Source of the DNA: Seriola aureovittata | Taxonomy: Eukaryota; Chordata; Actinopteri; Carangiformes; Carangidae | Direction of reading: 5' to 3' | Length of the DNA: 64,000 bases | Assembly (NCBI RefSeq): GCF_021018895.1 | Contig: NC_079377.1 | Location: 8,128,501 to 8,192,500, forward strand | Part shown: piece after piece, positions 27,801-41,400 of the stretch | How positions within the stretch are numbered: position 1 is the first letter of the stretch | How the letters are laid out: the number at the start of each line of letters is the position of its first letter | The notes under the pieces: model-generated | Database searches by the model: none | What the model saw: the letters and a program-made list of their open reading frames with translations, nothing else | Told to the model about the DNA's origin: nothing | Made by a program: the position numbers and the translations under genes

Positions 27801-30514
27801 CAGTAGTTTTGGCTCATTTTCAAGAATGGAAAGAAAGGCTTAATGTAAATAATCCTATTATACTGAAACTACAATACCAATATGATGTTTTATATTACGT
27901 AAATGCTACACAAGATATATGAAGTAATTTTGATTATAGTGGACTCCATATAGTAAATGCTGTTATTTATTATTGTGCAGTGAATTTATAGCAAGTAGGA
28001 GGATGGGTGCAATGAGTGGGTAACTGACCCATAATCTATGTACCAGTGCGCTCCTTTACAAGAAGAGCCAGGCAGATCCACCTCTACAGTTTTGAGGCGG
28101 TAGTTTCTATTGACCCAAAAATACTAAAAGTACACAAAAATACTCTTTATGGCATTTCTACTCTCTCAGAAAAGTAATCTATTGTGAATGGTTGTAGAGA
28201 CAGGAAACAGAAAAGAGGAAGACAGGGTTAGACCCCACCCAATGAGCCATGAAGGCACCCCAGTTCTGTTACTGGCCTTGGTCACTGTGCTGTGCATAAG
28301 TGACCGAAAACACCAGCAAGAGATGAATCCTTACAGAAATGCAGATGAAAAGAGGAGAGATGGGAGACAAGAATGCAGAGAATAAAAAATGAGGGAGGCA
28401 GAGAAAAGGGGAGAGGCTGCAGCACCAGTATTTCCACACTTTTTTTGTGGTACTTTATTGATTACTGCAGGAGAAGGGGTCTTTTTGCCCTACACATTTC
28501 ACTGTAAAGATCACAGGATTGGATACAGAACAGCAGGGCAGAGTCTTCCTGTGTGATGAGCTTAAAACAGGGGCCTTTCAGCGGTTGGACAATTTCCATG
28601 ATCACTTTGTCATGTTTATATGTATTCTGACTGCAATGACCAGAAAATGGTATGAATGTCCAGTACACTTGCATTGACAGAATGACCTGAAGAAATCATG
28701 TGCAAGCATTGCAAAAGTATCCATGTGAGTGTCACATCCTGTCAGTGTGTCCCCCCCATCAGATTAAATCAGAAGAGAGCACAGATGTGTTCACAGAACC
28801 ATCTTTCTGCATCTCACACACACACACACCATTTTGATGTCATCCCAAGGGAGTCGTCACAACAAAAAGTGACGTAAAAAGTTACCATTAATAGATTGTT
28901 GTTTGCTGCAGTTCAAGTGTTGTTATTACCATGGAAACTGAGGACAAGCCAGCACCACTTCTACAGCTGACATCCTAATGCACATCAACATGATTAACAA
29001 AGCAACGAAGCATGATACACCACCACAGATGTGATGACTATTGACGAAGGAAGCCATTATTTCCAAGAAAGAAAAAACCCTACAGGCTTCCTCAGCACTC
29101 ATTAGCTTTAAAAAACGATAGCAGGTCTGTCTTTAAAGGACGAGTTGCACATGATAAATCAAAAATAATGGACTGCCATAATGGATAAATCAGCTCATCC
29201 TTGTGCTTGTGCTTGTGCATGTGTGTGTGTGTGTGTGTATGCAGGGCAGATCACTCTTAGGCCTGCAGTCCAATCCTAATCCAAGTCTCGTGATCTGGCT
29301 GCTGTTAGTTCTCTGACAGCAGGAGGGGAGTGAAAAGAGCTGCAGTGGCCTGACAGATTTGAGAACCACCGCCACTCACTCCTGTGATATGCCGACGCAA
29401 GAATCAAAGTGCTCTTGCGCAACACGAATAATGAACAATCTGTGGTTTACACCTGCCTCCACTTCTGTGCAGTGACTCACTGCTGGTGCTGCTTGTATTT
29501 GTGCAGTTTCTCAGTTACATTTCTAGCTCTAAAAATGGCACCCAGAGACCTAGACAGGATTCACAGCATGTCCCAAGCAACGTGGGGAAACATTATCTTT
29601 CAGAGTTATTTCTACTGGTCATTTCTCCCACAATGATAGAATAACATAATGAATGACATGTACTGCATGACTCTCCACCCTGTGGTTACCCCCTCTTACA
29701 ACTTTATATAATTCTGTACAAAATAAGTCATATCTGAAGACATACAATTTCCTCCAATTCCAAGGAGAAAACAAGCAACTGTATCCTCCTGCATGTCTCT
29801 CTTGGATGTTTTTTTTTTTCAATTGTTTGAAGGATTTGAATTAGTGTAATACTACAAACACTTAACAAATGTTACCATTTGTTGGTAACTATCTATACTT
29901 TTTCACAGCTGAAGAGCGTTTTGCAACAGGCTCTTCTCACTCCAACTCCCTGTGGAACAGCCGAGGCAAAGACAGGAAAGTAATTTAGGCAGCTTGAATG
30001 ACAAGCAGCAGAGTAAAAGAATGCATCTGAACAATGTTTGCTATTGTTGGATGATATGAACTTAGTGAACATTTTATTTAGCTTGGAATCTAACAAATCT
30101 CATACCAACTCCAACTCCAGATGCAGTGAGAACTAAATATATGGATTAAGCCATGACAAATAAAAATTTTAAAACAGACAATAAACCCTCATTATATCAT
30201 AGTGAGCAATAATAATGTTGTGTCAAATATAATATTCTATTTTTTAAGTCCTCACGAATTAAATACTGTACATAACCAGTTTTGCAACCAAGACATGATG
30301 TTAACAAATACTTTTACTCCATCAGAATAAACAAGATAACTGTGTTCAAGACTTTCCAAAAAACACTTCAGGAATCTTCAGGCTTTTTCCAGGACCACTG
30401 CCTTGTAGTCCTGAAAATGGCTCAAGAATCACCACCACCCAGAGAAGACCCCCCCCAAGTAAAGCCGGTATCACCCTGGCTCCTGCCTTCTGAGTGTCTG
30501 CCAGCAGCACCTAC

Positions 30515-30798
30515 CTGCAGATCCGCTCCTTGCAGTCTACAGTCCATGTACTTTTCCCACGCATATGACAGATCAGTCTGCAGTAGATTGGCCATATCGT
30601 CCACAGCTCCGGGTTAAACACAAGTCAGGGCGTTGAGGAAGTCAGGAATGACAAAATTCTTCCTTTGGTTTCCTTCCTAATCCTCCTGGTGAGTGCAAGT
30701 GACCCGGACAGCACCGAACGAAGCCTCAATTGTTTCCCTGAGTCTTTCATAGCAGATTCATGATTCACTGCGCTGCTTTGCCACTTTTAAATTGGGCT
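30515..30798 (-). CDS. lyst: Candidate LYST leader exon with upstream start codon and two uORFs
   Basis: The minus-strand exon has acceptor TTTTTCTGCAG (exon begins at 30798) and donor CTGCAG then GTAGGT (exon ends at 30515). An ATG at 30595-30593, in good context (G at -3 and +4) with an in-frame TAA a few codons upstream, opens 27 codons: MANLLQTDLSYAWEKY, MDCRLQGADLQ, ending in phase 0. That phase joins directly to the exon 20307-20398 and on into LYST. Earlier in the same exon are a 4-codon uORF (30761-30747) and an overlapping 41-codon uORF (30750-30625) that stops 30 nt before the candidate start. I do not recognise the 27-residue peptide in another family. The exon borders look good; use of this ATG is uncertain. 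Confidence 0.5.
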
Positions 30799-31815
30799 CT
30801 GCAGAAAAATACAATACAGTGTCAATGGTTAGCAAAACAGAATTAGCTGGCATTTGTCTGCTGTGGCTGTTGTCCGCGAACACAGACACTGACAGTTGAA
30901 TGTGACACATTTGAACCTGACTTGAACCGAAACTTCGGCCAGATGAGCCTGACACACTGTAGCTTTTCCAAAACAACACGGGCTCAAGTAACACACTCAG
31001 CTAGCTAGCTAGGTATCTGACACAACCTGCGTCAAAAGTTCAGGCACGTTGAAGAAACTCATTTCCGGTACTGGATTTTGTTTTCAAAACAAAAGCACCT
31101 AATTTGTTACTGTAGGTAACTGCTGATGAATACAATCTCTCTCAAAACCCCATTAACACATTTTAATTCGATCGTAAATCGGATAAAATTGATTTTTTTT
31201 TCATTTCTTAGAATGAACTTCATTAAAGTAATAATATGGGAAAAACATATTTTCATTAACACTATTGTTACCACCACCTACTACTACCAACCAACTACCA
31301 ACATCATTAAAAACTTGTGTGAATTGTTTGTAATTTATAATCATTCCTTGAATGTACTCTTTACTTACATTTGTAGATTGACTTAACAACTTAAAATATT
31401 GCAATTAATGTTTTATTTTGAAAGTTACGCTCGATATACGGGTTTATCGTTTTAGCTAGCTTGACCGCGATAGATCTAGGCAAGACAGCTCGATGATTTT
31501 AACCAAAATACGTGCATAAATGCAATATTAGCGTCACAGCCACTATACATAATGAGGCCTACAACGTATGTCAATTAACAAAAATGCATATTATCGAATT
31601 TTGGCTCTTTTGGTAACAGTCATAGTGTTAGCTGTTATGCTGGTTGTAGCATCGCATCGCACTGTGTATGGCAGCTGTCAAAAACTGTGTAGCAGAGACA
31701 CGAACAGGTCGTTAACGGTGTTTATCCAAATAAAAAGACGGTCCGGCTACAGGCACATCTTGCTGGATTTCATAATATCAAGTTCCGAGTGGAAATAATT
31801 AATTTTCATACATAC

Positions 31816-31950
31816 CTTCGTTTCCCATAAATTAAAGCCAGCTAACGCTAGCCTTCGTCCAGAAGCCCACTATGTGTGATTTAGCCCTCAGCAATGACTG
31901 CAAGACAAACACACTGCCGCCCCTTTCCTTGCCTGCTAACGTTAGAACCG
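31816..31950 (-). promoter_or_regulatory. lyst: Probable LYST 5' noncoding exon and promoter region
   Basis: A strong donor (GGAAACGAAG then GTATGT, border at 31816) ends a minus-strand exon whose upstream limit cannot be set; about 31.95 kb is a guess. The surrounding 31.8-31.95 kb is less AT-rich than its flanks. It lies 1.0 kb upstream of the exon at 30515-30798 and would be the first LYST exon. There are CCGGAA/TTCC elements nearby (31060-31075), but no TATA box that I trust. Confidence 0.35.
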
Positions 31951-33740
31951 CCTAGAATGTAATCGGCTGAATGAGGGCCTGAATTACCTTTCAAAAGCGG
32001 TTAAATTTAATTTTTATTTTATTGCTGACATTTTGGGAATACAGAATTTCAACAGAAAAAAATTTGGTCAAAGTCACAATTTTTCTGGTATAGATTCGAT
32101 TAAGAACAAGAGATATCATAACCTCAAACAGAAAACAGTAAATGTAAATGAATTTCGCTGAAAGTCTAATCTTTCTGTTTTGGTGATGGTCAGGGCAAAA
32201 TGTTCCTCGCAGACAAGCTTGAGGGTCAGGACACCATGAAATCTTATAAGCGCTTACAGCCGGTGGCATGCCCACAGACCCCCGTTTTGCTTCCCATTGG
32301 ATAACACACAGCTGATATCCCAATCAATCAAAGCTTTTCGTTTAGGGAATGGTGGTGCGTTTGTAAATCTCTGTAAATCCGCGAATATACTCAGATAAAG
32401 GTACAATAAATAAACTGGGCCACTGGTATCCCAGATTACCTGTGTTCACATTGGACACAATTTAACGACCCTTTCCAGGCATATCGGAATTAGTAAATTA
32501 AATTATCTTATTGTTATTTTGTGCATTTGTAGCTTGCCTACTATTGACAATCATAGTGGATTTTTTAAACTTTTCACACGTAAACCACCACATACAAGAT
32601 AATCGGTTATCCACAAATCACGTTGTGTAGCTATAGCCTAGGTCCTGGCCTCCATCTTTGAAATAGCACACGTTTACTTCTAGCCACTAAACTCTTGCCT
32701 AAGTTTTCATTGTTAAACTCAAAATATTAACAGTATATACCTTTCAGGGTTTTATTTTTATTTTCATTTATTTACTTAGTTTATTAGTTTGTTTGAGGGG
32801 TGAAGACATTTCACACGTTTGTTTTGTAAAGTAATTTATAGCTGCATATGTAGACTACTATTACATCTAACATAAGTTGATTAATCATTTAGTTGATAAT
32901 TTGCAACTAGTCATATGCAAATCACCAGTAGTCATTTTTCCAGTCCATATAGATTTTGGAGTTTTAGTCAGACAAAACAAGTAATTTAATTACATTACTT
33001 TGGGACAGTGCCAAGCATTGGTTTCCTTGTTTGTTTTTTCACTTTTTCTTTCATTTAAAGAATCAACAAATGAATCCATAATGAAATAATATTCAGTTGC
33101 AACCCTAACATGAATATTACGGTTTCAATGTGGTTGCAGCTCACGTGGTTAATACATATTTCGAGTTTACAAAGAGCCCCTTAATGCACCATGACGTAGG
33201 CAAGTGTCTCCCTTTCCGCGGCAGTTCACGCTGTCAGTGGCCGCGTTTTTTGATTGGTTTAAAGCAGAAACGTCAACAACAAACCAAAACTCTCCTTTCC
33301 AGAACTTAAAGGCAGGTTAAACAGCAGGCTACTACTTATTCAGAACGTAATATGGCTGGTCGTGAATCCAGGTGTTGTCCTTAGTAATTAAATCCTTCCG
33401 GTGTAACGTTTCGTCACTTCTTCAAGTGGTGGAGTCATTTATTCAAGTAAACTTCTATTTCATGAATTAGAAAAAGATATATAGGCTACTGTGGAAAATC
33501 CCTAGATTAATGTAGAAAAGGGGGAGCTGGAAATGCTATAATTTTAAGAATTTTATTGTCTTAACTTTCAAATATTTAGATTTACATTTTTACATACAAA
33601 TCTGCCTTATACCGTTCATTTATTCAACCATTGTAACTACCGTAAGGTTTTAGCAATTTCGGCCTATTATGTATTTGTAATACACTCTACCGAACACAAG
33701 ATGTCGCTATTTTTATACTGAAGCCACAGACGTAGCAGAC
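31951..33740. other. Intergenic, LYST promoter to NID1 3' end
   Basis: AT-rich. A short GC-richer patch near 33200-33260 contains CCGCGGC. No gene recognised. Confidence 0.5.
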
Positions 33741-33758
33741 CAACATGTTAGAAAAAGG

Positions 33759-33764
33759 TTTATT
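33759..33764 (-). terminator. Candidate NID1 poly(A) signal
   Basis: AATAAA on the minus strand about 440 nt past the NID1 stop codon; another AATAAA lies at 33954-33959. Either could end the NID1 3' UTR. Confidence 0.4.
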
Positions 33765-34202
33765 CTTTTGTTGCCCAGCATGTAAACTCATCCCACCAGC
33801 TTGTACAGACACTTGTATTCCTATTCCACATTAATACTTCCATGAGATAACCTATGGGATAAACCAAACATGCCACAGTGTAACACAACTGACATGAGAT
33901 GATGTCATGCATTGCTGTGATGAATTTCACATTAAATTATATATCCCTTGAGCTTTATTCTCAGTTTATGTGCACTCAGGAAAGACTTCAACATAATAGT
34001 GTTTATATTTACAATTCTGAAAGGCAAATGTGATCTTTGTAAAGGCAATGGGAAATGTAAAAAATGTAGATAAGCATAACATCGAGCAATAAAAGGCACA
34101 GTAAGTTCACCTCTGGTTTACAGTGGCATTTTCAGCAGCTATAGTTTAGTAATGCTGAGTGGCTCCTAATTTGCGGTCAAACATCCACACAACATCCTCA
34201 TT

Positions 34203-35393
34203 TCAGTACCCGCTGTCTCTCTCCACACAGCCCACACCCACTGCGTTGTTGGGACACTTGCAGGAGCGGCCAGTCGGTGTTGCTAAACAGAGGTGAGTGC
34301 AGCCCCCGTTGTTCACTGCACAGTGGTTTTGTCCTGGCGGAAGGGGAACATAAACAAGCTCTTATCAATGCAGGACATCCTAGGGTATCTGTATAAATCA
34401 TAAGCCACCATAGCAAGGAAGAGCAGGAAAAAGCCTCTTCACTGTTTATATAGCAGATATATACATACTTAAAAGAAATACATAGCAACATAGCAAACTC
34501 CAGATGTTGGAGGCCCCTCTCCCTTGACTCCACATTCCCTGGCCTTATGCATGCAGCCTTATCGAGAGGGGAGGATGAGGCCTGGTGCTGTACAGAAACA
34601 TCAGTCATCCCTTCACTAAATGATGAATACTAAGTGCAGAATTCCTCCTCCTGCGTTCAGGTTGAGGAGTGAACCTGTGATTTCTCTGGTTTGCAATCAA
34701 ACCTGTGATCGCTAGGTACTGAAGAGTGGAGTGAATGGATAATAAGCCTGACTCAAAGGTAGCCCCCGAATGTACAAGGGTCAAGCTATTTCTAAAAATG
34801 GGTCTTTACTGGAGCTGCACATTGGAACTACAATACAAAAATGACTAGACATGAAAACATGTTTTTTCAACATCCCTATGCTAAAAGATATGTCAAAACT
34901 TTAAAAGTGCACAAGATCTTTAAGGTGAATATCTGCTCCCTTTGCACTCTCATAAGTGGCTTATACCTGCAGGACACTGGGCATAGGCTGTGGTGATCCC
35001 GTATAACTTGGTCCGTTTCTGAGGCTGGAACTCGTCTGACTCCCTGCCGGCATTGCGATCTACTGCAACCACTCCATCCCTGTTGTAAACACAATCAGCG
35101 CAAGAGTTAAGGCATCCAGGACAGTCCCAGCTTGAGAAATGTTAGCATCCTGCCCCCCTGTGTTTTGTATAAAGTCTGTCAAGCATGAGTAAGGGTAAGG
35201 GTAGGTTTCTTAGCCATAACTAACATAGTTTGTTGTAAACTGTTGAAGTGTGTGCCTCCCCCACCACCACCACCTCTCAACCTTCTCCAGCCCTGAAAAG
35301 ATCACAGGGAGGCCCTGGGTAGGTCACTCACAGACGCTGAGGCTGAGAAATTGCAAGCAGCTGCCACTTTTTAGATGCCTCCTCACCCCACAT

Positions 35394-35450
<57 letters not shown>

Positions 35451-38400
35451 TACCCAGCCCCCGCTTTACAAACATACAGCCGCATGGGAAGACAGCTCCA
35501 GGTTTCAGGGTGGGACTGTGCGAGTCTTGGAAAACATCAAGGGCTCATGCTTTAACTGTGGGGAGCTGTTTGACCTCTGACCTTTGACCCCTAGCTCTGG
35601 ACTATTACATTGCACAGTGGATCATGGATTAAGGCAGCATTAAGTCCTTGATGCTACAATACCTTTAGGTCTCAATTATAATCATCAAATTCCAGTGTGT
35701 AATAATTGAACTGTATCCAGGTTGTACTGAGTAACAGTACTGAGACATCTGACTGAATCCTTACAGCAACATCTGTGTGTAATAACCTTTTATGCTACTT
35801 CAAGTTTCAGTTAATACAATAAGTCAAACCTCTGCCAGTCAGTGTAGTAGATGTTCTTGCCGAAAGAAGTAATTCCAAAAGGGTACTGAATCCCCTCCAT
35901 GACCTTTCTGCGATCACCCCGGCCAGGATGCATGCACTCCATTTTATGTGTGCCTACAGGCGAGAAATCACACTTAATGCTCATCACAAGGCAGACATCA
36001 TTTCACAGATGAGTCTGAAATCTACAGTACCTGCATCTGCCCAGCAAAGCAGAGAGCTCTGAGAGTCATAAGCCAAGCCGTTGGGCAGGCCGAGATCGTC
36101 CTTCACCAGCACCCTTCTGTTGGATCCATCCATGTACGAGGTCTCAATCTTGGGAGCCTCGCGGTTCCAGTCAGACCAGTATAGATTTCTGTCATAAGAA
36201 CAGGTGTGGAATCAGTTCATTATCAAACTGAGCAATAAACAATGAATTTAAATTGCTGATCGATTTCTACGTAATGGTAATATAACTGTTACTGTTATTC
36301 TGCTGCCAATAAATTTAACTCAAACTTGTTGCTGAGATTATTGTGAGTACCAAAGTGAAAAGTCCCTGTTAAGCTATCCAGTTTATGTTTACGAAGCTTT
36401 AAAGGAGTAGTTTGTTTGTTTTTTTCGCTTTTTGCTTTCTTGTCGTGAGTTAAATAAGATGATCGGTACCACTCTTATATCTGTTCATTCAGTATAAGTC
36501 CATGATGAGCAGCTAATTAGCCTAGCGTAGTATAAACACTGTAAATGGGGAAGAAGCTAGCCTGGCTCTGTCCAAAGGTAACAGTGCCTCTGAAGCTCAC
36601 TAAGTAACATGTAATATCTTATTTGTTTAAAGCTAAATTTAAGCATTTTGGGAAGCACACTTATTTGCTTTGTGCGACGATAGACGATTTTACACTCATT
36701 ACACATTTTTTTGTACAGATTAAACAAATTGGATATAGTGTGTTAATTAGTGAGCTTTGGAGGGGACGTCAAGTGGATTTTTTTTAAGGATTTGTTTATA
36801 TTTTGGACAGAGCCATGCTAGCCATTTCCCCGTTTTCAGTCTTTATGCTAAGCTAACCTAACCAGCTGCTAGTTGTATCTAGTGTACAGACATGAGAGTG
36901 TATTTCCCAAAATGTTGAACCCTTCCTTTAAGCGCACACTGCCCAATCATAACTTAAAAGGGATGGATTTATGATTCAAATTTTCTTAGAACAAATCACC
37001 TTTAAAAAATCATTTGAGATTACTATCTTGCAGTATGTTAAAGAAATAAGTTAGTAAAGTGTAAAAGTTTTACACACCCATTGGGAGGGTCAGTGATAAC
37101 AGCACGGGGGTTGACAAGATCAGAGTTTATAATGACACGACGCTGAGACCCGTCCAGAGAGGCAACCTCGATGTGATCCTTCACAGAGTCTGTCCAGAAC
37201 ATAGTTCGCCCCAAGTGGTCAATGGCGATACCCTCTGGGCTATCCAAATCTGTTGAGAGGTTACATTTTATCATCAGTTTCTTTGTTTGATGTAAACAGT
37301 CTTCTATTTCATCAAAGGCTGAAAATGGAAGAGAACCAATGGAGTGAAGGATAACAGTGAGCAGTGACCCCACCTGATCTAATGACTGCAACTGGTTCTC
37401 CCCCCTGGATGCTGGCCTTGCTGATTGAGGGAGATGTGATTTCTGTCCAGTAGACCATTTTCTCCACACAGTCATAGGCCACTCCAATGATTACCTTCTC
37501 CTGTGGAGGGGTCAACAGCCAATCTTTGAAGTGCACTTTGTTCAAACAAGAGTGGTCGGGGATAAAAACATTGAGCAGATGTGTTTTTTGACATTAACGT
37601 CTAGACATAAATCCAAACAAACAGAGCCACATACTCAGCATGAGAGACTCAGCCAGACCTCAGACCAGCTGGTTTGGAAATCAGTGTAACAAGAAATGCA
37701 GATTGTAATTCCAAAGATGTCGGACTGATGTTAGTAATTAGTGTGAATGTCTCCATGTGCATCCAATAAAGTGCAAGCCTAGAATGCATGAAGCAGATGG
37801 GGAAATCGCAGAGCTAGAATGCTAGTATTAGTACCAGCAAGGGAACAGACGTTGAGTAAGAGGCTGAGCCGATGTTGTATACACTTAGGAGAAATCCGAA
37901 CATACTGCAGCTTTTGTTTAGATTGTTTGCTCTGGTTTAATCTGACTGATCACACATACCAAAAATCCTGACTAAACACTGTGTCTGAGGTCAATTTCTG
38001 TCTTCTTAAACTTGGAGCTGCATTGCCCAGAAGTGCTAAGATCTTATAAGCATTTGTCTGTCATGTACAGACATAAATCCAGTAAATGATTGCCTTTTTT
38101 TTATATGTCATAACACACATTTTAAAATCTCTCAGGAAAATGTTGGTATTAAGAGGAATAAAAATGTGGAATAAAACCAGAAATAATATAAAACCAAAAT
38201 AAAACCAAAATGGATCACACAATACCACTCAAACTGCTTGTAGAGCCATGTCTCTAAAAGATAAGAAGAGAAACTTACAGGGAGGTGGAGGACAGCCTTG
38301 GCATCATCCTTTTTCATATCATAACCTTCCAGCGGGACGTGCTCTATCCTGCCACTCTGGGCAAACAACAGGTGTGTTCCCGGAGGCAGGGGGTGGACAT

Positions 38401-41400
38401 CAGGTCGAGGGCTGGGTCCCACAGGTGGTTCCTTAGGATCATGTTCGATACCTACCAAAGACAAACACAGAGAAATCAGGGGTCTCTTGGAGAAGAAACC
38501 CACCACCCTTCTTCAAAATGTATCTGTGATGTGTGATTTACTCACACATTGGTCTGCTGCCAGGTCCAGAGCGAGTCCCATGGATCTCCTGTCCATTTTG
38601 GTCCACGCACCAGCAGTGTCCCGTGCTGCCATGGCACTGCATTGGCTCATAGGCACCATGCTCATCACATGTAGGGATGTACTGTCCAACTGGAGGCCGG
38701 GGCCCTCGTGGACCAGTAGCACCCAGAAGACTTTCTCTGTGGTTCTCGCATTGTGTTTTTGTCCTCTCTGAGGGGAAAAATGAAAAATTAGCTCCAAGCT
38801 GATCACAAGTCCGTGGCACAAACCTCAATCATAAGCTCATTTATATTTCCTTTTGTCTTCTGCTCTAAATTCAGCTCGACAAAAACTCCCACATTCCTTA
38901 TAAGGTATGACAAATTCCTTTTGCTATCCAGAAGAAAATGAAAAACGGGTTCCAGCTGGCACCAATATACTGTGGAGAGGAGCTCATTTCCAAGTGGAAT
39001 AAATAATGCTGTGAACAATGCTGTGAATAAAAATGATCCGTTTTCTATTTTTATATTATTGAGCATGCAGCTACATCAAAGAAAACTATTACCGAACTGT
39101 CTGAACTCCCACAGCAGACACCCAGAATAAACTTGTAGCAGCATAGACTGAATGTTGCAAGACTGAATATAAAACAGCAATGCACCATTGAAGGGGGTTT
39201 GCTTGTCAGAAAGTGATGGCATATCAAAATGACTTACCTGGAGAGCAGTAGAAGCCGTCGCCATAGTAACCTGACTTGCACTGGCAGGTAAATGATCCCT
39301 GGGTGTTATAACACACAGCGTCCTGATGGCACCTGTTTGCCTGGCACTCATCTATGTCTTCAGGTAGAATAAAAGAGGATGAGTGAGGACAGAGAAGAGT
39401 CGGGCATCATAAGCGAAAAATATTTTGTGCACATCCAAGTTGTTGCGTCCTTTTATGGTCAGAGGTCCACAGAGTGATCTGGGTCCTCAGAGTGCAGAAC
39501 ATCAAGCGGAGGCGTGGAAAGAATGGAAACTATGAATGAGTACTACTGAGGACCGGCCAAAAAAACTACACACCGACTCAGGACCTCCACGTTAGAAAAG
39601 CCCATCTGCTTTTCCAGTTTCACTGTTCCACCACTGCAGATGTATTATGCAACCAATCTCACCTCCCCCAGTCCTGAGCAGACGGTTTAACATTTATAGC
39701 CTTAAATTCCATGTAATGGATTTAAAATAGTGAATATTTGTGTTAAAGGACTGTACTGTTCATTTTAATTTAGCCTGTTAGCCAAGAAATACTTCACTAT
39801 ACTACAACAATTTTCGAAGCATGTCGTTTCAACTTAATCATCATCACATGATAAGACCATTTCAAGAAGAAAGAACTCCTTTTAAGTGTAACAACGGATG
39901 CTCTGAGACTCAAGATATCTGAGGATGAATTTCTAACAACATTTTCACTAACCGAAGCCACTAAAATCACATCATCTTCACAATGCCCTCGTCAGCTTAT
40001 GTGTTTTTTTGCCTTCCTCTACAACGATTCTCAACTAAATGTTCCTACTATTTTACTATTCTGTGTTTAATCATTCAGTCATCTCATTTACGTAATGTTG
40101 CTGCCTATTTTATTCCTACTCCTCATTAACTTAAAGACAGTTTAGCTGAAAATGAAATGACTTTAAACCCGCAGAGTAGCAGCAACAACTCTGACTGGCC
40201 CGCTGTTATGTGTCTGAACACTGTGGCCAATCAGAGCTGTTGCTTTGTGGATTGGATATCACATCATTTTTATGCACACTGCTGACATTATAAAATGAAC
40301 TACCTTTAAATTAAAATGTTCACAAAGTGGAAACTGGAAATGTTACAGAAGGAGACAAATGAATTAATTATAAATATAATGAATTAATAAAATCAATTAA
40401 AAAAAATCTGTTTCTAATAGCTTTTCTCAATGAATGAATGTATTAACTGATTATAAGTAACAATGCCTATAATTACATGATATAAAAAGCCTATAACTCA
40501 TCTAAACACGCCAGGCTTCATAAACAAGTAGTCTCTACCAGCAAATTGCATTATCACATAATGATAATGTAACTTTGATTAATAAGTAAGTTGATTTTTA
40601 CACTGCACTGCAATAAATGGCAGCCAACCTACAAACTAAAAGCAGTCTATTCCTATGATCCTTCTTTAGCACAAGCATATATTTATAGTCTCTATGCATT
40701 ACCTTGGCAGATTCTACCATCCCCGATGAACCCTCGCAAGCAGGAGCAGATATAGGAAGAGCCGCCAGTGTAGCTGCACTGAGCGCGCTGAGGAATATCA
40801 CAGGTATGTGTGCCTTCTTCACAGGCGTCAACAGGCCGGTTAACCTCTGAGGAGGAGGAGAAAAGTGTGAAAACTGTCAAAATCTTGCAATTTTCTGTGA
40901 CTTTTTCAAGCTTGTGAACTGTCCTGATGTGGTCTAAGGATGTATTATTTCCAACAGGCCTGATGAACACACACACATACATTTACACACACGTAATGGG
41001 GACCTAAAACTTAATTACACTTTTAACTAGATAATCTGTAAAATGATGCAAGTTGCATGTGTGTACTTATGATTAGTAAGTACACATATGGTTTGTGTTC
41101 CTCACAGTGGTCTCCTTAATATTTTAATACATTTTATTACAGTTTATGTCTGAACCTGTACATCCTAAACACCAGGTGAGATTTCTGAAATATGTAATTG
41201 TACATGGCAGCACACAAACACCACTTACCAATGCAGGTCAGCCCATCAGTACCGAACTGATATCCATCTTCACATTCACAGCGGAAGGTCCCTGGCTGGT
41301 TGTTGCAAATAGCATGGAAGCCACAGATCTGGGGATTCTCTCTGCACTCATCAATGTCTGATGAAGAGAAGAGCCAATATGCTAATAACTGCAACATTAG

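Noticed and set aside
31568..31798. 76-codon frame with a hydrophobic segment near the LYST promoter
   Set aside because: A hydrophobic stretch alone is weak evidence; no homology recognised, and it lies antisense between two probable LYST leader exons.
35396..35449. Regular repeats considered as a CRISPR-like array
   Set aside because: Simple dinucleotide microsatellites without spacers in a vertebrate genome.
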